Of a stretch of 64,000 nt of DNA, positions 24,874 to 35,428 are shown in pieces (position 1 is the first letter of the stretch; each line of letters starts with the position of its first letter). A program made the translations under genes and the position numbers. The DNA lies in contig SSNU01000163.1 in NCBI GenBank assembly GCA_012064415.1, positions 248,001-312,000 of the forward strand, given 5' to 3'. Below the pieces are notes generated by a model. That model made no database searches. It was given only the letters and a program-made list of their open reading frames with translations, and was not told where the DNA came from. This DNA comes from Gyrodactylus bullatarudis. Lineage: Eukaryota; Platyhelminthes; Monogenea; Gyrodactylidea; Gyrodactylidae.

Positions 24874-25576
24874 TTAGTAAGGAGTGTATGCTGGAAGAGG
24901 AGGTGGCTCAACAGCATGTGTGAGATTCTTCATTTGAATGTTTTCCTGGCCATATTGGTTTGAGTTGATAGGTCCAGGTAAAGGAGGAGGTCCCTGAGGA
25001 GCAGAAGACATTGGAGGATTTGAAGTAAATTGAGTGTTACCAGGTACTGCTTGATAAGGATCACGAGCATATGGAATACCTCTCATCGATTCCAAAGATT
25101 TTGGCTCAAAACTGGAAGCCTCATTCATTGAGTTGAGGAGGAAATAGAATATTCCGAAACAAATTCCGGTAGCTATCGCAAAAACAAATCCAATGGCAAT
25201 GACAACACCAGAGAATATTCTCACATTACTGAAAATGATAGCTTCGAGTTTAAATCAAAATTATTCTAGACAGTGCAACTCACGGAGCAGCAAGAGAACC
25301 GAATCCAATTATTAGACAGACCACAGTTATTGCCAAAAGAATAAGTGTAGCAATCTTGAGTTTTCTCAACATCCTCTTGCGAACCTCAATTTCTGCTGGT
25401 GATAACTGAATAAGTCCATGGGAGTTGTAGGTAACTGGACTTGTCTGTATTTCGTCAGCCTAAAAAATCAAGTTGGATAAATCAAAGAAAATAAACAGTA
25501 TTTTTTGAAAATGAATAAAGTGTTAGAGTATGAAATTAAATAAGTATAATATAATTTCTATGTTGTACACTTGCAT
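24874..25576 (-). CDS. Small two-transmembrane protein with proline-rich tail, unknown
   Basis: Exons (minus strand) are 25576-25571, 25459-25284 and 25228-24874; about 178 aa. The first coding exon supplies only ATG-CAA; this start is inferred because the next exon (ADEIQTSPVTYNSHG) lacks its own upstream ATG. Two hydrophobic segments lie close together: 'KIATLILLAITVVCLIIGFG' and 'IFSGVVIAIGFVFAIATGIC'. The long C-terminal tail is proline-rich (APQGPPPLPGP, EPPPLPAYTPY). The topology (short loop, both ends on one side) resembles small tetraspan/TMEM adaptor-like proteins, but no family was recognised. It follows MFF on the same strand with an 81-bp gap. Confidence 0.6.
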
Positions 25577-25657
25577 TGATGGTGGTAAGGGGTAAGTTGA
25601 GAATCTCAACTCGAGAAGGTTAACGAAATAATTATAATTCTAAAAGAATACAAGTTC

Positions 25658-26131
25658 TCATATTGATATGATCCATTTTAAAAATCTCAGTGCAAAATAA
25701 CACCCGATTGAGATGGAAATTATCTGCTGGCGAGCCTCCAATTGATTTACACGACTTGTGAGTTCTTGTACTTGAAGTTCATTGACTGTTTGTGAGCCTT
25801 TACGAGCATTTGTAGGGCGAGCTCTACGAACACTGTGAGGCGGTGGCATATCAGCAATAATTGTTGCTTGTGAAGTAGCAGAAGCTGATATATTCATTCG
25901 AGAACGAGAAAAATCAGGCTCATTAACTGAATAGTCAGCTGAAAATCCTGGGGTGTCGGACATATATTCATTATTGTTAGTGGGAGTATGCAAATAAGAG
26001 TCATCTTCTTCCTTTGAGGGTTTACTAGCTAAAGAGTTACTACTGATAGAGAGTTTCTGTGGCACACGCATTTTATTATTGATTTCTGTTTTATAGTCAA
26101 GCTCATAGTTAGACAAGGACAAGGGATCCAT
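25658..26131 (-). CDS. MFF: Mitochondrial fission factor (Mff/Tango11)
   Basis: Single exon, 157 aa, shorter than vertebrate isoforms. The N-terminal 'YELDYKTEINNKMRVPQKLS' matches the conserved Drp1-binding motif of the family (YE.EYT..I...MRVP.KL). A Ser/Asn-rich middle is followed by a C-terminal coiled coil (VNELQVQELTSRVNQLEARQ) and a tail-anchor (ISIGCYFALRFLKWIISI) at the extreme C-terminus. Known role: outer mitochondrial and peroxisomal membrane receptor for the fission GTPase Drp1. It is divergently paired (111 bp) with the GPR180-like gene. Confidence 0.83.
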   Translation of the reverse strand: MDPLSLSNYELDYKTEINNKMRVPQKLSISSNSLASKPSKEEDDSYLHTPTNNNEYMSDTPGFSADYSVNEPDFSRSRMNISASATSQATIIADMPPPHSVRRARPTNARKGSQTVNELQVQELTSRVNQLEARQQIISISIGCYFALRFLKWIISI

Positions 26132-26242
26132 AGTTTTCCTGAAAATATTTCGAAAATCTAAGCTGATTTAACAAAAGAAACTGTATTTTTATTCAAAATC
26201 TTTCGTTTAACTAAAGTCTTTAAAAATAATTCGAAAATCTAA
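26132..26242. promoter_or_regulatory. Bidirectional promoter between MFF and GPR180-like gene
   Basis: 111 bp between divergent ATGs; inference from spacing only. Confidence 0.45.
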
Positions 26243-28253
26243 ATGATGTACCTGATTATTATATTGCTCTGTGCTTTTACTCTGGTTAATTCTGAATATT
26301 TAATAGGATCACTTATTCTTAATAACAATGGTTACTTTCTATCTAAAGTTTACCAACTTCATAATTCAACATTTAGACTGCAAGTCCTTCTACCCAAAGT
26401 AAGAAACAAATTTCGGTTTAATAATTATTTTAAGAATTATCCATCATTATCACTCTGGGCTATTCAAGGGTCGCCTATAAACACCTCTTATGCATTTCGC
26501 TGGTATTCCAAAGAAGATCTTATTTTATACTTTAATAACAATCTCAAATTTCTAACTTTTAATGTAAGAGATGTCAACCACTGCAATCAGGATATAGTCC
26601 CGCAAGATGATGAATTAATAACCAAGTTTATCAACAATTTCAGACTCCAACTTGACCCAGAAAAGTCATGGGTTTCATGTACCCTTAAACTGAACATTAG
26701 TCAGAGTGATTTGTGGACTTTTTTCTATTTGCAAGCTCATGATAACTTGAACATGGATAGCAAACATGAAAAAATCTACTATAATTTCTCAATTGACAAG
26801 GATCTAGATGATTATACAAGGCACCTATCTGAGGATGAGCATGGTAATAATTTTAATAATAGATTAACTATTTTTCAAGATCGTCTGATTGTTGACATTA
26901 TTTTGTTTGTAATCTACGCAATAATGCTAGGAATTTCCACTTTTATAATGCACAAAACAAAAAAATTGAACAAGATACATCTGGTTCTAGCGGTACAATG
27001 GTTGATCTTGATCTGCTTAACCCTTGGAAGATTTTTTGGCCTAGTACAAATATTAGAAGTTGTTGTATCTGGCTACCGGACAGAACAATTGAACTTTTTC
27101 CAATGTTTTTGCAACGCCATAGGCCAGAATCTAATTGTCCTCTCACTGATATTCCATTCAACTTGCTTCAATGTTTTGCATAGCAATTTGCCAAGGAAAA
27201 TATTCTTGATTATTTTCTCTTTCTTGATGGTGTTATTCATTTTTCTCAACATTTTCCTGAACATTTCCATATACGAATATGTGAGTTTTGTATTCCAAAC
27301 AACCTTGACAACGAATTTCATATGCAAATTAGTAGAATCGTGATTCAATAACCAACCTATTCCATTTAGATCAATAGAATACCTGGGTACATGAACTACA
27401 TTGACCATCCAATTGGCTATACGAAATTGGGACTTTTGATATTCTTTTGGATTATTATGATAGCCCAACACAGTTATGCTATATTTTACGAATGGAAGAA
27501 TGAGTTTGGAAAGAATAAGTTGTTGAGGATAAACATGTACAGTTTCTATACTGTTGCCAACCTTTGGTAATTATTACAATATTATAAAGGACAGAGTTTG
27601 ATTAAGAGAATGAGAAAGTTTCCCAAACAGATGGGATAGGAATTGATTAGAGATCAGCTGCTTGAGAATATTTGAGAAAACAAATACCATTTGATAATCT
27701 CTCTAGTTTAAATTAGGACTTATAATTTCTCCTTCTAATTTAATATAGGTTCTTGAGCCATTTATTATTGATGATAATAATTGCAAGTAAGAGTGCAGAA
27801 AACTACTTTGAAATTGGAAGAAAAGATACCATGATAGAGACGAGAGGTCCTATTATTCCGTTTTGGAGGCAGAGCAGATTTATCGACTGCTGGCAAGAGG
27901 GCTGGAATCTACTGCTTTTGGCATATTTTATGGTAAATTATAGAAATATAATATTCGTCTGTATGTAGTTCATTTGTAGATTTGATAAAATTGACGAGTA
28001 CTTTGCAAAAATGATTTCAATAAACTCACTCGTTGAGAAAATGAAGAAGAAAATACTATACCAAGTAGATAGTTCAGTACAGGTAGATGTGGAGAAGGCA
28101 AAACCTAAGAAAACAAATAATTCCCCAAGGAGAAAACCACCACCAACTTCATCAGATAAGAAGCGTCCAGGAAAAGATATTGATTTAAACTTGGCTTGGA
28201 AGGCAGGAGATCTTAGAAATCCAGTAAAGAAGATTAATACGAATAAAAAATGA
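26243..28253 (+). CDS. Seven-transmembrane GPR180/TMEM145-type (rhodopsin-like GPCR transmembrane domain) protein
   Basis: Exons are 26243-27280, 27370-27566, 27749-27932 and 27969-28253; introns are 89, 182 and 36 bp. Signal peptide (MMYLIIILLCAFTLVNS), then an N-terminal luminal domain of about 200 aa with conserved-looking Cys (NHCNQDI, WVSCTLKLN). Seven hydrophobic helices follow, starting 'LIVDIILFVIYAIMLGISTF'. The third-helix region 'FNVLHSNLPRKIFLIIFSFL' and the later 'GYTKLGLLIFFWIIMIAQHS' fit the intimal-thickness-receptor family. The cytosolic tail is Lys/Pro-rich. The donor after AYFM joins the more upstream of two nearby acceptors because only that keeps frame. Family name is from overall layout. 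Confidence 0.62.
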
Positions 28254-28345
28254 AAATTTTCAATAAATGACGTCGCTTGCATTATATATATAAAATTTTA
28301 TTTTTTAATGATGAATGGATATTTACAAAAATATCAAAATAAGAG

Positions 28346-28681
28346 TTAGGTGAGAGGATTTAGGACTACAAGAATAACTGAATCACCTCTGAGGAACATT
28401 TTGCTGATGAAACGCTCACGATTAACTCTCTCTGCTTTTTTCTGGCCCTTTCCAGATTTTGGAACTTCAGTCCAGAATTCTCTGACTCCGTCTAGGACCA
28501 TGTTCATGTGTCTATCAAATGCCTTAACTCTTCCAATTAATTTTTTGTTATTTCTGCAATTAATCAAGACTTGTTTGTTAGTTGTGGCAGCCTTGTAGAG
28601 AAGAGATAATGGACCAGTTTCCATTTCTTGTTTCTCTTGTTCATAACGTTCTAATTCAGTGAGTTGAGTAGTAGTAGCCAT
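28346..28681 (-). CDS. SNRPD2: Small nuclear ribonucleoprotein Sm D2
   Basis: Single exon, 111 aa (human 118). Sm1 and Sm2 motifs are clear: '[20 protein letters not shown]' with '[15 protein letters not shown]', and '[20 protein letters not shown]'. The N-terminal helix region '[20 protein letters not shown]' is D2-specific. It is a core subunit of the heptameric Sm ring on U1, U2, U4 and U5 snRNAs. Its stop lies 92 bp from the stop of the convergent GPR180-like gene. Confidence 0.96.
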   Translation of the reverse strand: MATTTQLTELERYEQEKQEMETGPLSLLYKAATTNKQVLINCRNNKKLIGRVKAFDRHMNMVLDGVREFWTEVPKSGKGQKKAERVNRERFISKMFLRGDSVILVVLNPLT

Positions 28682-29140
28682 AGCAATATTTCTATGATCG
28701 AATTTTTAAACCGGTGAACAAAGATAAACAAAGTTTATAAACTCAGTTTTTTTTCTTGTTAAGCTGATTAAAGATGGTGTGAGGATGAATTTAAATTTGT
28801 ATTTGTCAAATTATTATTGTATTGGGTCTAGAAGCTGCACCCTAGTCAAATAATTTGACTCAAATACTATTTGATGATGATTTTATCAAAAAAGACTGAC
28901 CCAGTTTCATTTAAACAGGATTACAATTTTAATTTCAGTAGCAATTTGTTAGTCAAAGTTTTAGCATATTAAATTATACACTAAGTAATGTATTACTACT
29001 AACGAGTATTTTTGTTATATTTTTGTTATTGAATAAAATTGAAATCAATCATGAACTATATTTTTTACATTGAAGAATAAATTATTCATTAGATCAGTTA
29101 AGAAATTCAAAATAAATTGCAGGTTTTTAAATTCTAAAGA
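28682..29140. other. Spacer between SNRPD2 and COQ3 copy 1
   Basis: AT-rich sequence without coding signal. It contains the SNRPD2 5' flank and the 3' flank of the COQ3 paralogue. Confidence 0.4.
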
Positions 29141-31762
29141 TTATTTCTTCTTGCCTATCAGCATAAAGTTAACTAACGTGGACTTTATGTATTCAAACTT
29201 TTTCTTGGCCACATTGTAGTTGGTTCCAATAACTTGTTCTGTCGTGATTCCCACTGAAAAATTATTAAATATTTCAACAAACAAATGAATAGAAATAAAT
29301 TTAGTGGCTAGACAACCCCAATTCCATCCCAGTATATCGTCTGTGGGACAGAATCCTGGAGGTACTTATGATGAGGTGTATATGATAACAATCTTAACAA
29401 AAACATTCATGCTATTGAAATCCTCAAGAAGACAAGATGTAAAAGTTACTTTATCAAGAGATTTGTCATAAACCCAGATTTGAGGATCCCACTTTTTAAA
29501 GCATTAATACTCCCTTATCTTGATTATGGATCAGGAATTCTTTGCGATATTCCTGTCGGAACATCAAAAAAGTTGGAACGCATTCAATTCATCTACCTCA
29601 GATCATGCTTTGGTCCTCTACCTTATAAAGACTTACTTGATCGTGCAAAAGTTTTTCCTCTCTGGCTTAGACGCATCTCTGCCTCAGCTTTCCTGTACTT
29701 TAAATACGCTCCTCAACCGAATGGTAATTACAACTTGCGTTCAACTCCATACTGCTCAATGTTCTTCTACCCCTTCGTACGAGATTTCAGATTAACTTCT
29801 CTAACTTTAAAGATAAAAACGTTGCCTATATCTGTTCATATTTATTATCATTTGTACCAGATAATCATAATATGCTTATTAATTATTTCAAATAAAAATC
29901 TAGAATATATAGTGCTTGTCGAGGGAGAAACTAAATCTTACCTTCTTTGAGGATATTTGAGATCTCTGAGGGCTTCACCAGTTGCCTGTAGTTGTGAGCA
30001 TTCTTTGGCATGTACTTGAACACTCTTTCCCCAAGGAATATCGCTTTGAAATACGAATAGGGATTTCGGTTGATTGTCGTCAAAAGGATGTGACCATCTT
30101 TCTGAAAGAGTTTAATACTAATTTGTGTAACACACGAAAAGATGACTGCTTTTAAGAATCAGATCTGTGAGCAATAAGTGAGAAGGCTAAACTGTATTTA
30201 AAAAAATGAATTTATCTTTTATTGATTGGTTCTAATTAGTTCATTAATTCTTAGATGAAAAAATTAAACCTGTGATTGAGAAATATAAAACCAAGCTGAC
30301 TTGAAGATAATAATTTAAACTTTTCTACTAAAACCTCAATATTTTTCTATCCGGATAGCCAGGAAAAAAATTAATTTTTGAGTTCCACGATGAAATGAGC
30401 TTATGAGTTGTTGAAAAAATTTGAATCTGGCTAAAATTTTACGAATGTCAAAAAACTTTTTTCAATGTAAGGAAAAAATAATAAATGTAGTTGTTTTTTC
30501 TTACATTGAAAAAAGTTTATTTGAACATCGATACATTGCTTGAAATGGTTTTCTTCCCAAAAAATAATCTCTTTTCAATTTTCACGAGTCCATCAAAGTT
30601 GACAAAATGAACACAAGCAAAAAGGGTTCGGTATTAGACTATTCATCATCTGAGGTAGTCATCATAATTATAAATATAGAAGGATTCTAAATTCAATTGT
30701 TATGGAAATTCCCATATGTTCTAGTAGATTTTAATACATTCTTAATTTTTCCTGATGATATTTACATCATAACAATGATAAAATAGAAATATAATTAGTA
30801 TTTGAGATGAAGGAACTACCTTTAAAGCTATACTGGAGTCCTTAACAACCTGTGGCCAGTTGTCGACATGTTCTACTACCTCACTAAGGACCACAAGGTC
30901 AAATTTCTTCCCAGGATTATTCTTCACATAGGTCTTTGCGTCTAGATTGTGATACTCCAATTTAAGATCAAAGTTATTCTCGGTTTGAGCTTTTTTTCTA
31001 ATTTCAATTAAATGCTTCTTGGCTGCCTCTATTGCTGGTTCACTAGGATCTATTCCGACAACCTCAGCACCGAGACAAGCCAACGGCTCACACAGATAGC
31101 CTCCACCACATCCGACATCAAGAATGCATGCATGTTTCAACGGAAACTTTTCATCCTTCTCTCTGGCCTCGAGATATTTACAAATAGTTGGCACTCGAAC
31201 AAGATTCATTGACCTCAATGGACCAATGGAGCCTTTAAGAGAAATTTACATAATAACACCTGTTATCACTCTCTTCGTATGATAAATGCAAATGCAAGAT
31301 TTCTCTCTTGTTAACAAGAAAATTAATGATGAATATTTTACAAATCTTTGTACCATAAAATACACTGTATTCACTCAAAATTCAATTTGAGATTTTTCAC
31401 AATGGAATCATTCAGTTGAACGTAGTAATCATCAATGTAGTTCATTGTCATGTTTATCTAAGGTAGGTCACAGGATTTCTGTGAATTTATTTTAGTCATG
31501 TATCATGTAAAATGGTTTCACATATTTGGGAAAAAAGAGATTAATCGATTAGTTTAACTCTCAAATGTTTTCTATAATGACAAGAATTTAACCAGGTGGA
31601 GCATAAATTGTTGAACTTACCTCCAGCCTCATCCCACCATGAGAATTTACTGAAAAAGATTCGTTCATCCTCGTCCATTTCGGCGCCATCCGATTTGTTG
31701 CCCTTTACAGTTTGGTCATTGTTAATGTTTTCATCATTTTTTGAGATACAATGCAACTTCAT
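29141..31762 (-). CDS. COQ3: Ubiquinone biosynthesis O-methyltransferase (COQ3/UbiG family), paralogue 1
   Basis: Exons (minus strand) are 31762-31621, 31232-30820, 30101-29942 and 29253-29141, about 275 aa. SAM-binding motif I is 'ILDVGCGGGYLCEPLACLGA' then 'EVVGIDPS'. The later motif is 'FDLVVLSEVVEHVDNW'. The C-terminal half carries 'KDGHILLTTINRNPYSYFKA' and 'YRQLVKPSEISNILK'. The enzyme family O-methylates two steps of ubiquinone synthesis at the mitochondrial inner membrane. Unlike paralogue 2, its visible N-terminus (MKLHCISKNDENINNDQTVK) is acidic/Asn-rich and not a mitochondrial presequence; an unseen 5' exon could supply one. The last intron holds a LINE remnant. Direct downstream neighbour, same strand, of paralogue 2. 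Confidence 0.85.
29290..29920 (+). mobile_element. LINE remnant, reverse-transcriptase C-terminal region, in COQ3 intron
   Basis: The frame 29480-29950 encodes 'RIPLFKALILPYLDYGSGIL', 'LERIQFIYLRSCFGPLPYKD' and 'LFLYFKYAP-like' text, typical of the sequence between RT thumb and the C-terminus of jockey/RTE-like LINEs. It is antisense to the host gene. The same family is present, more decayed, at 1.95-2.27 kb. Only a 3'-terminal piece is present, consistent with 5'-truncated insertion. Confidence 0.7.
30454..30518. repeat. Hairpin-forming inverted repeat
   Basis: Arms of about 24 bp (AACTTTTTTCAATGTAAGGA... and ...TCTTACATTGAAAAAAGTTT) flank a loop of about 15 bp in the second COQ3-1 intron. 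Near-perfect pairing suggests a tiny foldback/MITE relic or a structured RNA in the intron. Confidence 0.6.
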
Positions 31763-31925
31763 GTGACAAAATGAAAAAATCAGAAATGAACAAGAATTAT
31801 AAATAGCACAGTCGCATAAATATATATATGTATGGGTTCATCCAATCAAATACCAGAATCATTCAAAACTGCTGTATTCTTTCAGTCAGTATTACAAATT
31901 TATTTTTGCATTCTTACTTACGAGT

Positions 31926-31926
<1 letters not shown>

Positions 31927-31983
<57 letters not shown>
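31927..31983. repeat. (TA)n microsatellite
   Basis: About 28 uninterrupted TA units between the two COQ3 paralogues. Self-complementary; may be variable in length. Confidence 0.95.
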
Positions 31984-31986
<3 letters not shown>

Positions 31987-32082
31987 AAAAAAAGAGTATT
32001 CTTCATGAGGAAGAATAGAAAACCTCTAAAAGGCATTGTGTTTTATGTGGGAAAATATAAATTTATATTTATTGAATAATTT

Positions 32083-34193
32083 TCAAATCTTTTGTCCAAC
32101 TATCATATAGTTCACAGCAGTTGTATTAGAGTAGTCCATTCTCTTGGTGATGGGATTATATTTCATTCCGATAATTTGTCTTGTCGCAAAGTTCACTAAT
32201 AAAGAAGAAGAATTATCGAGGGAAATTTCAAGTACAATATAAATGTTAAGTCTTAAAGTCTCACCGAGTTGATTCTATTACATGCATTTATGGAAGTGAA
32301 AGGCAAATTTTTCAAATTTACCCATATGAAACAATCATTTTGAAGCAAGAAAAATCTTCTATTGAACTGTATATGATTTAAATTTTATTTCGATTTAAAT
32401 TAGACTAGAACTAGCGCCAAAATTTCTCAATGAAATATAGTAAAATTATTTTACTACGAGTAAAATAACGTAATCAGTGATTAGTAATCACTAATTTTGA
32501 AAAAAAATTTCAAATATTAAAATGTAGCAAATTAATATTGAAATTATTTGCAGAATATTTTCTGTGTAATTTTAAGGATTTTAGGAAAATGGGAAAAAGA
32601 CAAGCAGGGGATGAATATATATTCATTTGATACATTGGTTCAAGGGAGGAATTGATTTTTGAAGGAAAATTCCTGACCTTGATAGAGGAAGGGTTGATTT
32701 CAAATCTACAATAGTTGTAGTAACTGAGAGTTTTGAAAAAATTCGTCTTTACAAAGTTGAAACTATTCATGGTACCCTGAATAAGTTGGTATCAACTGAT
32801 TAATTTATTAGATGTGATTTCTGAAAAAAAAATCTCGCGTTCATTGAGACAGATCAATGCCAAAATAAAATTCAATTATCCAATAGGGGACATTTTAAGG
32901 GTTGAATAATAACTATGATGAATCGGGTTTTTCAACTTACATTCGGTGAAAAAGTTTTTTACTTCTGATGGTTGAACTAATTTCTCATAGGTATGTGTCC
33001 CTCTTGGTATCATGCCAGTCATTTCAGCCAAGCAAATGGCGATTATTTTGGCAGTAAAAGTGCGATTTATCGTTGAAATGAAGATGAATCCATTTGACTT
33101 CAAAATAAAATTATTTTTCCGAATCATACTCATAGTGCCAATTTTGATTCAATCAGTATCAAAGATAAGAGGATATTAGTCAAGTTCTTATTAAAAATTA
33201 AGTCTTTTAATCTGTGACTTTTAGAATTTTATTTCTTCAGCTATTCAGGTAAAATACAAAAGATAATATTATTAATACGTTATTGATGTCGACAAAATTT
33301 CATATACTCATCCTTAGCGGAATTAACGTTAAGTAGCCCTAGTAAAAGTCTCTTCCACATAAAATTGAAGAGAGCCCAAGCGTCTCATCCACTGAAGACG
33401 GTACTTGAATATCTCAGAACAGGAACATCTGGAGGTGGCTTTGGAAATAGGTTGGTTATATATTCCGATTAAATCAACTTTCACTAATTTTTATTGAAGA
33501 ACACAATGGTATTATAGAGGAACGGGAAAAAAATCTAAGATACTAATATCATTTTCTTACTTTTACTACACTTGCTGCTTGTCTGACAACCCCTTGCCAA
33601 TCATCAATATGTTCGATAACTTCACTCAGGGCGATAAGATCAAATTGCTTGTTATTTTGTTCAAGATATGATTCTAAATCAGCTTCCTCATAGCTGAGAT
33701 TTAATTCGAGGCCAAGTCGTTTAACTTCATCCTGTGTAATGCGTAAATGTTCTCTGGCAGCCTGAATACTCTCATGACTGGGGTCAATTCCGACGACACT
33801 AGCTCCAAGCCTGGCTAGGGCCTCGGATAATATTCCGCCACCACAGCCAATATCAAGAATTTCGAAACCCTTTAGTGGTATATCCATTCTTGATGGCTTC
33901 ATGCTGCCTAAAAGGGAATTCGTGATTGTCGGCACCCGAACTCGATTCATTGAGTGAAGCGGTCCGAGAGAAGCTAAGATTGAATAATATCATGTTTTAA
34001 ATTTAATTTGAGTCTAGTTTTAACTTCAGCCAAACTCACAGCTAGTGTCCCACCACAGGTTTTTCATCTGACTAAATGTAGTTCTCTCCTTTGCATCCAT
34101 TTTGGGAATTATTGGTTTTACTTGAGCTTCAGGCTTAACTGAATAGGACCTCGTCAACACTCGACAAAGGGCAAGTCTCTCTTTCAAGATTAT
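32083..34193 (-). CDS. COQ3: Ubiquinone biosynthesis O-methyltransferase (COQ3/UbiG family), paralogue 2
   Basis: Exons (minus strand) are 34193-34040, 33973-33561, 33097-32951 and 32195-32083. Intron positions and phases match paralogue 1, showing a tandem duplication. Motif I is 'ILDIGCGGGILSEALARLGA' then 'SVVGIDPS', followed by 'FDLIALSEVIEHIDDW', then 'SNGFIFISTINRTFTAKI' and 'TRQIIGMKYNP'. The first visible exon begins at an acceptor and reads 'IILKERLALCRVLTRSYSVK', an Arg-rich, acid-poor stretch expected of a mitochondrial targeting peptide. The initiating ATG must lie in an upstream exon that I could not place (an internal ATG at 34100 would remove the presequence). This is the more canonical COQ3. 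Confidence 0.83.
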
Positions 34194-34908
34194 CTAAAAG
34201 AGAAAATGTTCTCAAACATCACTTGAAGAGTTTTCAACTCGATGCAGAACAGGATGCTTTTCGATAAAAACAAAATATTTATTCTTGAAAATGACATCTA
34301 TAATATCACATGGGTTCTGTTTCTCAATCTTTACTGAATAAATGTTGGATTATCGTAAAAAAAGAACAAATATCAAATACAAGTGTAATAATATTAGGTA
34401 CATTGAAAAGAGGAATGGTAATCGTAGATAGCTCCTGGGCAGGATGGAAGCGAATCTGGTGGAAAGTCTGTGTATTTTAAACTTTATCACTTGTAATTGG
34501 CCATTATTCATGAGGAATGTTGATTCTATAAATGACAATGTTAAGGATTATAATAATTATAATTATTGAAGAAATTCAACTATCAACATTCTAATCATAT
34601 TCATCCATGCTAGAGATTTCCAAAAACCAAAAAGTACAGTCTTGACTCAAGACTCTTGATTCATTAAGAAATTGCTTAGAGTAGGAGGGATCAAAATCTT
34701 GAATTTCAGTCTCGTAGAAAGTCAACAGCTAAGCTATCCTTGTAACCTTTTAGTCATACACTTCTTTCCTTTTAAATTAGAGATTTCACAGACCAAGTAA
34801 GAAAGGAGTCTCAAAATTTCATTACATTTAGTATTCAAAAAAGTTTACAAAATGACTGTTTGCATTTGCAATGAAATTTTCAGCTAAATAAAGACAAAAC
34901 TCAATCTT
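34194..34908. other. 5' flank of COQ3 paralogue 2
   Basis: Should contain the missing first exon of paralogue 2. Several minus-strand ATGs exist but none could be joined convincingly. Otherwise AT-rich without recognisable elements. Confidence 0.4.
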
Positions 34909-35172
34909 TTATCTTTTTTTATTCTTTAATTTAGAATAATGCACAAATGCGGAAAAACCAGCCGGGAAAACTAGCAAACCATATTCCTTCATTTTCCTAT
35001 AGAAAAGACTCACTTTTAATTTGGAAATTCCCAACAATGTGTAACAATTTCGCTTGAACAATTCGAAGTTTTTCACTGATACATTTGCGCTTGGCCTTGT
35101 TGCAAAACGGGTCAAGGTAGTAAAAGTCGTCAATATTGAGTGGCATTTGAACTTTGGCAGATATTCCGTCAC
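34909..35172 (-). CDS. Small putative mitochondrial membrane protein, 87 aa, unknown
   Basis: Single open frame MTEYLPKFKCHSILTTFTTL. The N-terminal half is rich in Thr/Arg/Lys and lacks acids after residue 3 (TRFATRPSANVSVKNFELFK), as in matrix-targeting peptides. One hydrophobic segment (YGLLVFPAGFSAFVHY) near the C-terminus is followed by a basic end (SKLKNKKR). Size and layout resemble small respiratory-chain accessory subunits, but no family was recognised and chance coding cannot be excluded. Confidence 0.4.
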   Translation of the reverse strand: MTEYLPKFKCHSILTTFTTLTRFATRPSANVSVKNFELFKRNCYTLLGISKLKVSLFYRKMKEYGLLVFPAGFSAFVHYSKLKNKKR

Positions 35173-35428
35173 TCTGAGAGCTAATAAATGAGTAAATCGA
35201 TCATCATTTTTGAATCTAATTTTTACATTAGAAAAGAGATAAAATTTTTCATTGACACACTAATCCCCTTTCAAGTTATACTATAGTCAAAGTTGATAAC
35301 CAATAAGAGTTTGGCATTAATGAGGGTAATTTTTTGAGTTATGTTATTAAAAAATTAGTTTAGAACTACAAAGTATAAATTCCAAATTATACATTAAAAT
35401 AAATGTAGAATTCAAGTGTTTATAGGAT

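Noticed and set aside
34350..34538. Minus-strand 62-codon frame as first exon of COQ3 paralogue 2
   Set aside because: No donor in a phase compatible with the acceptor at 34194, and the hydrophobic text does not look like a presequence.
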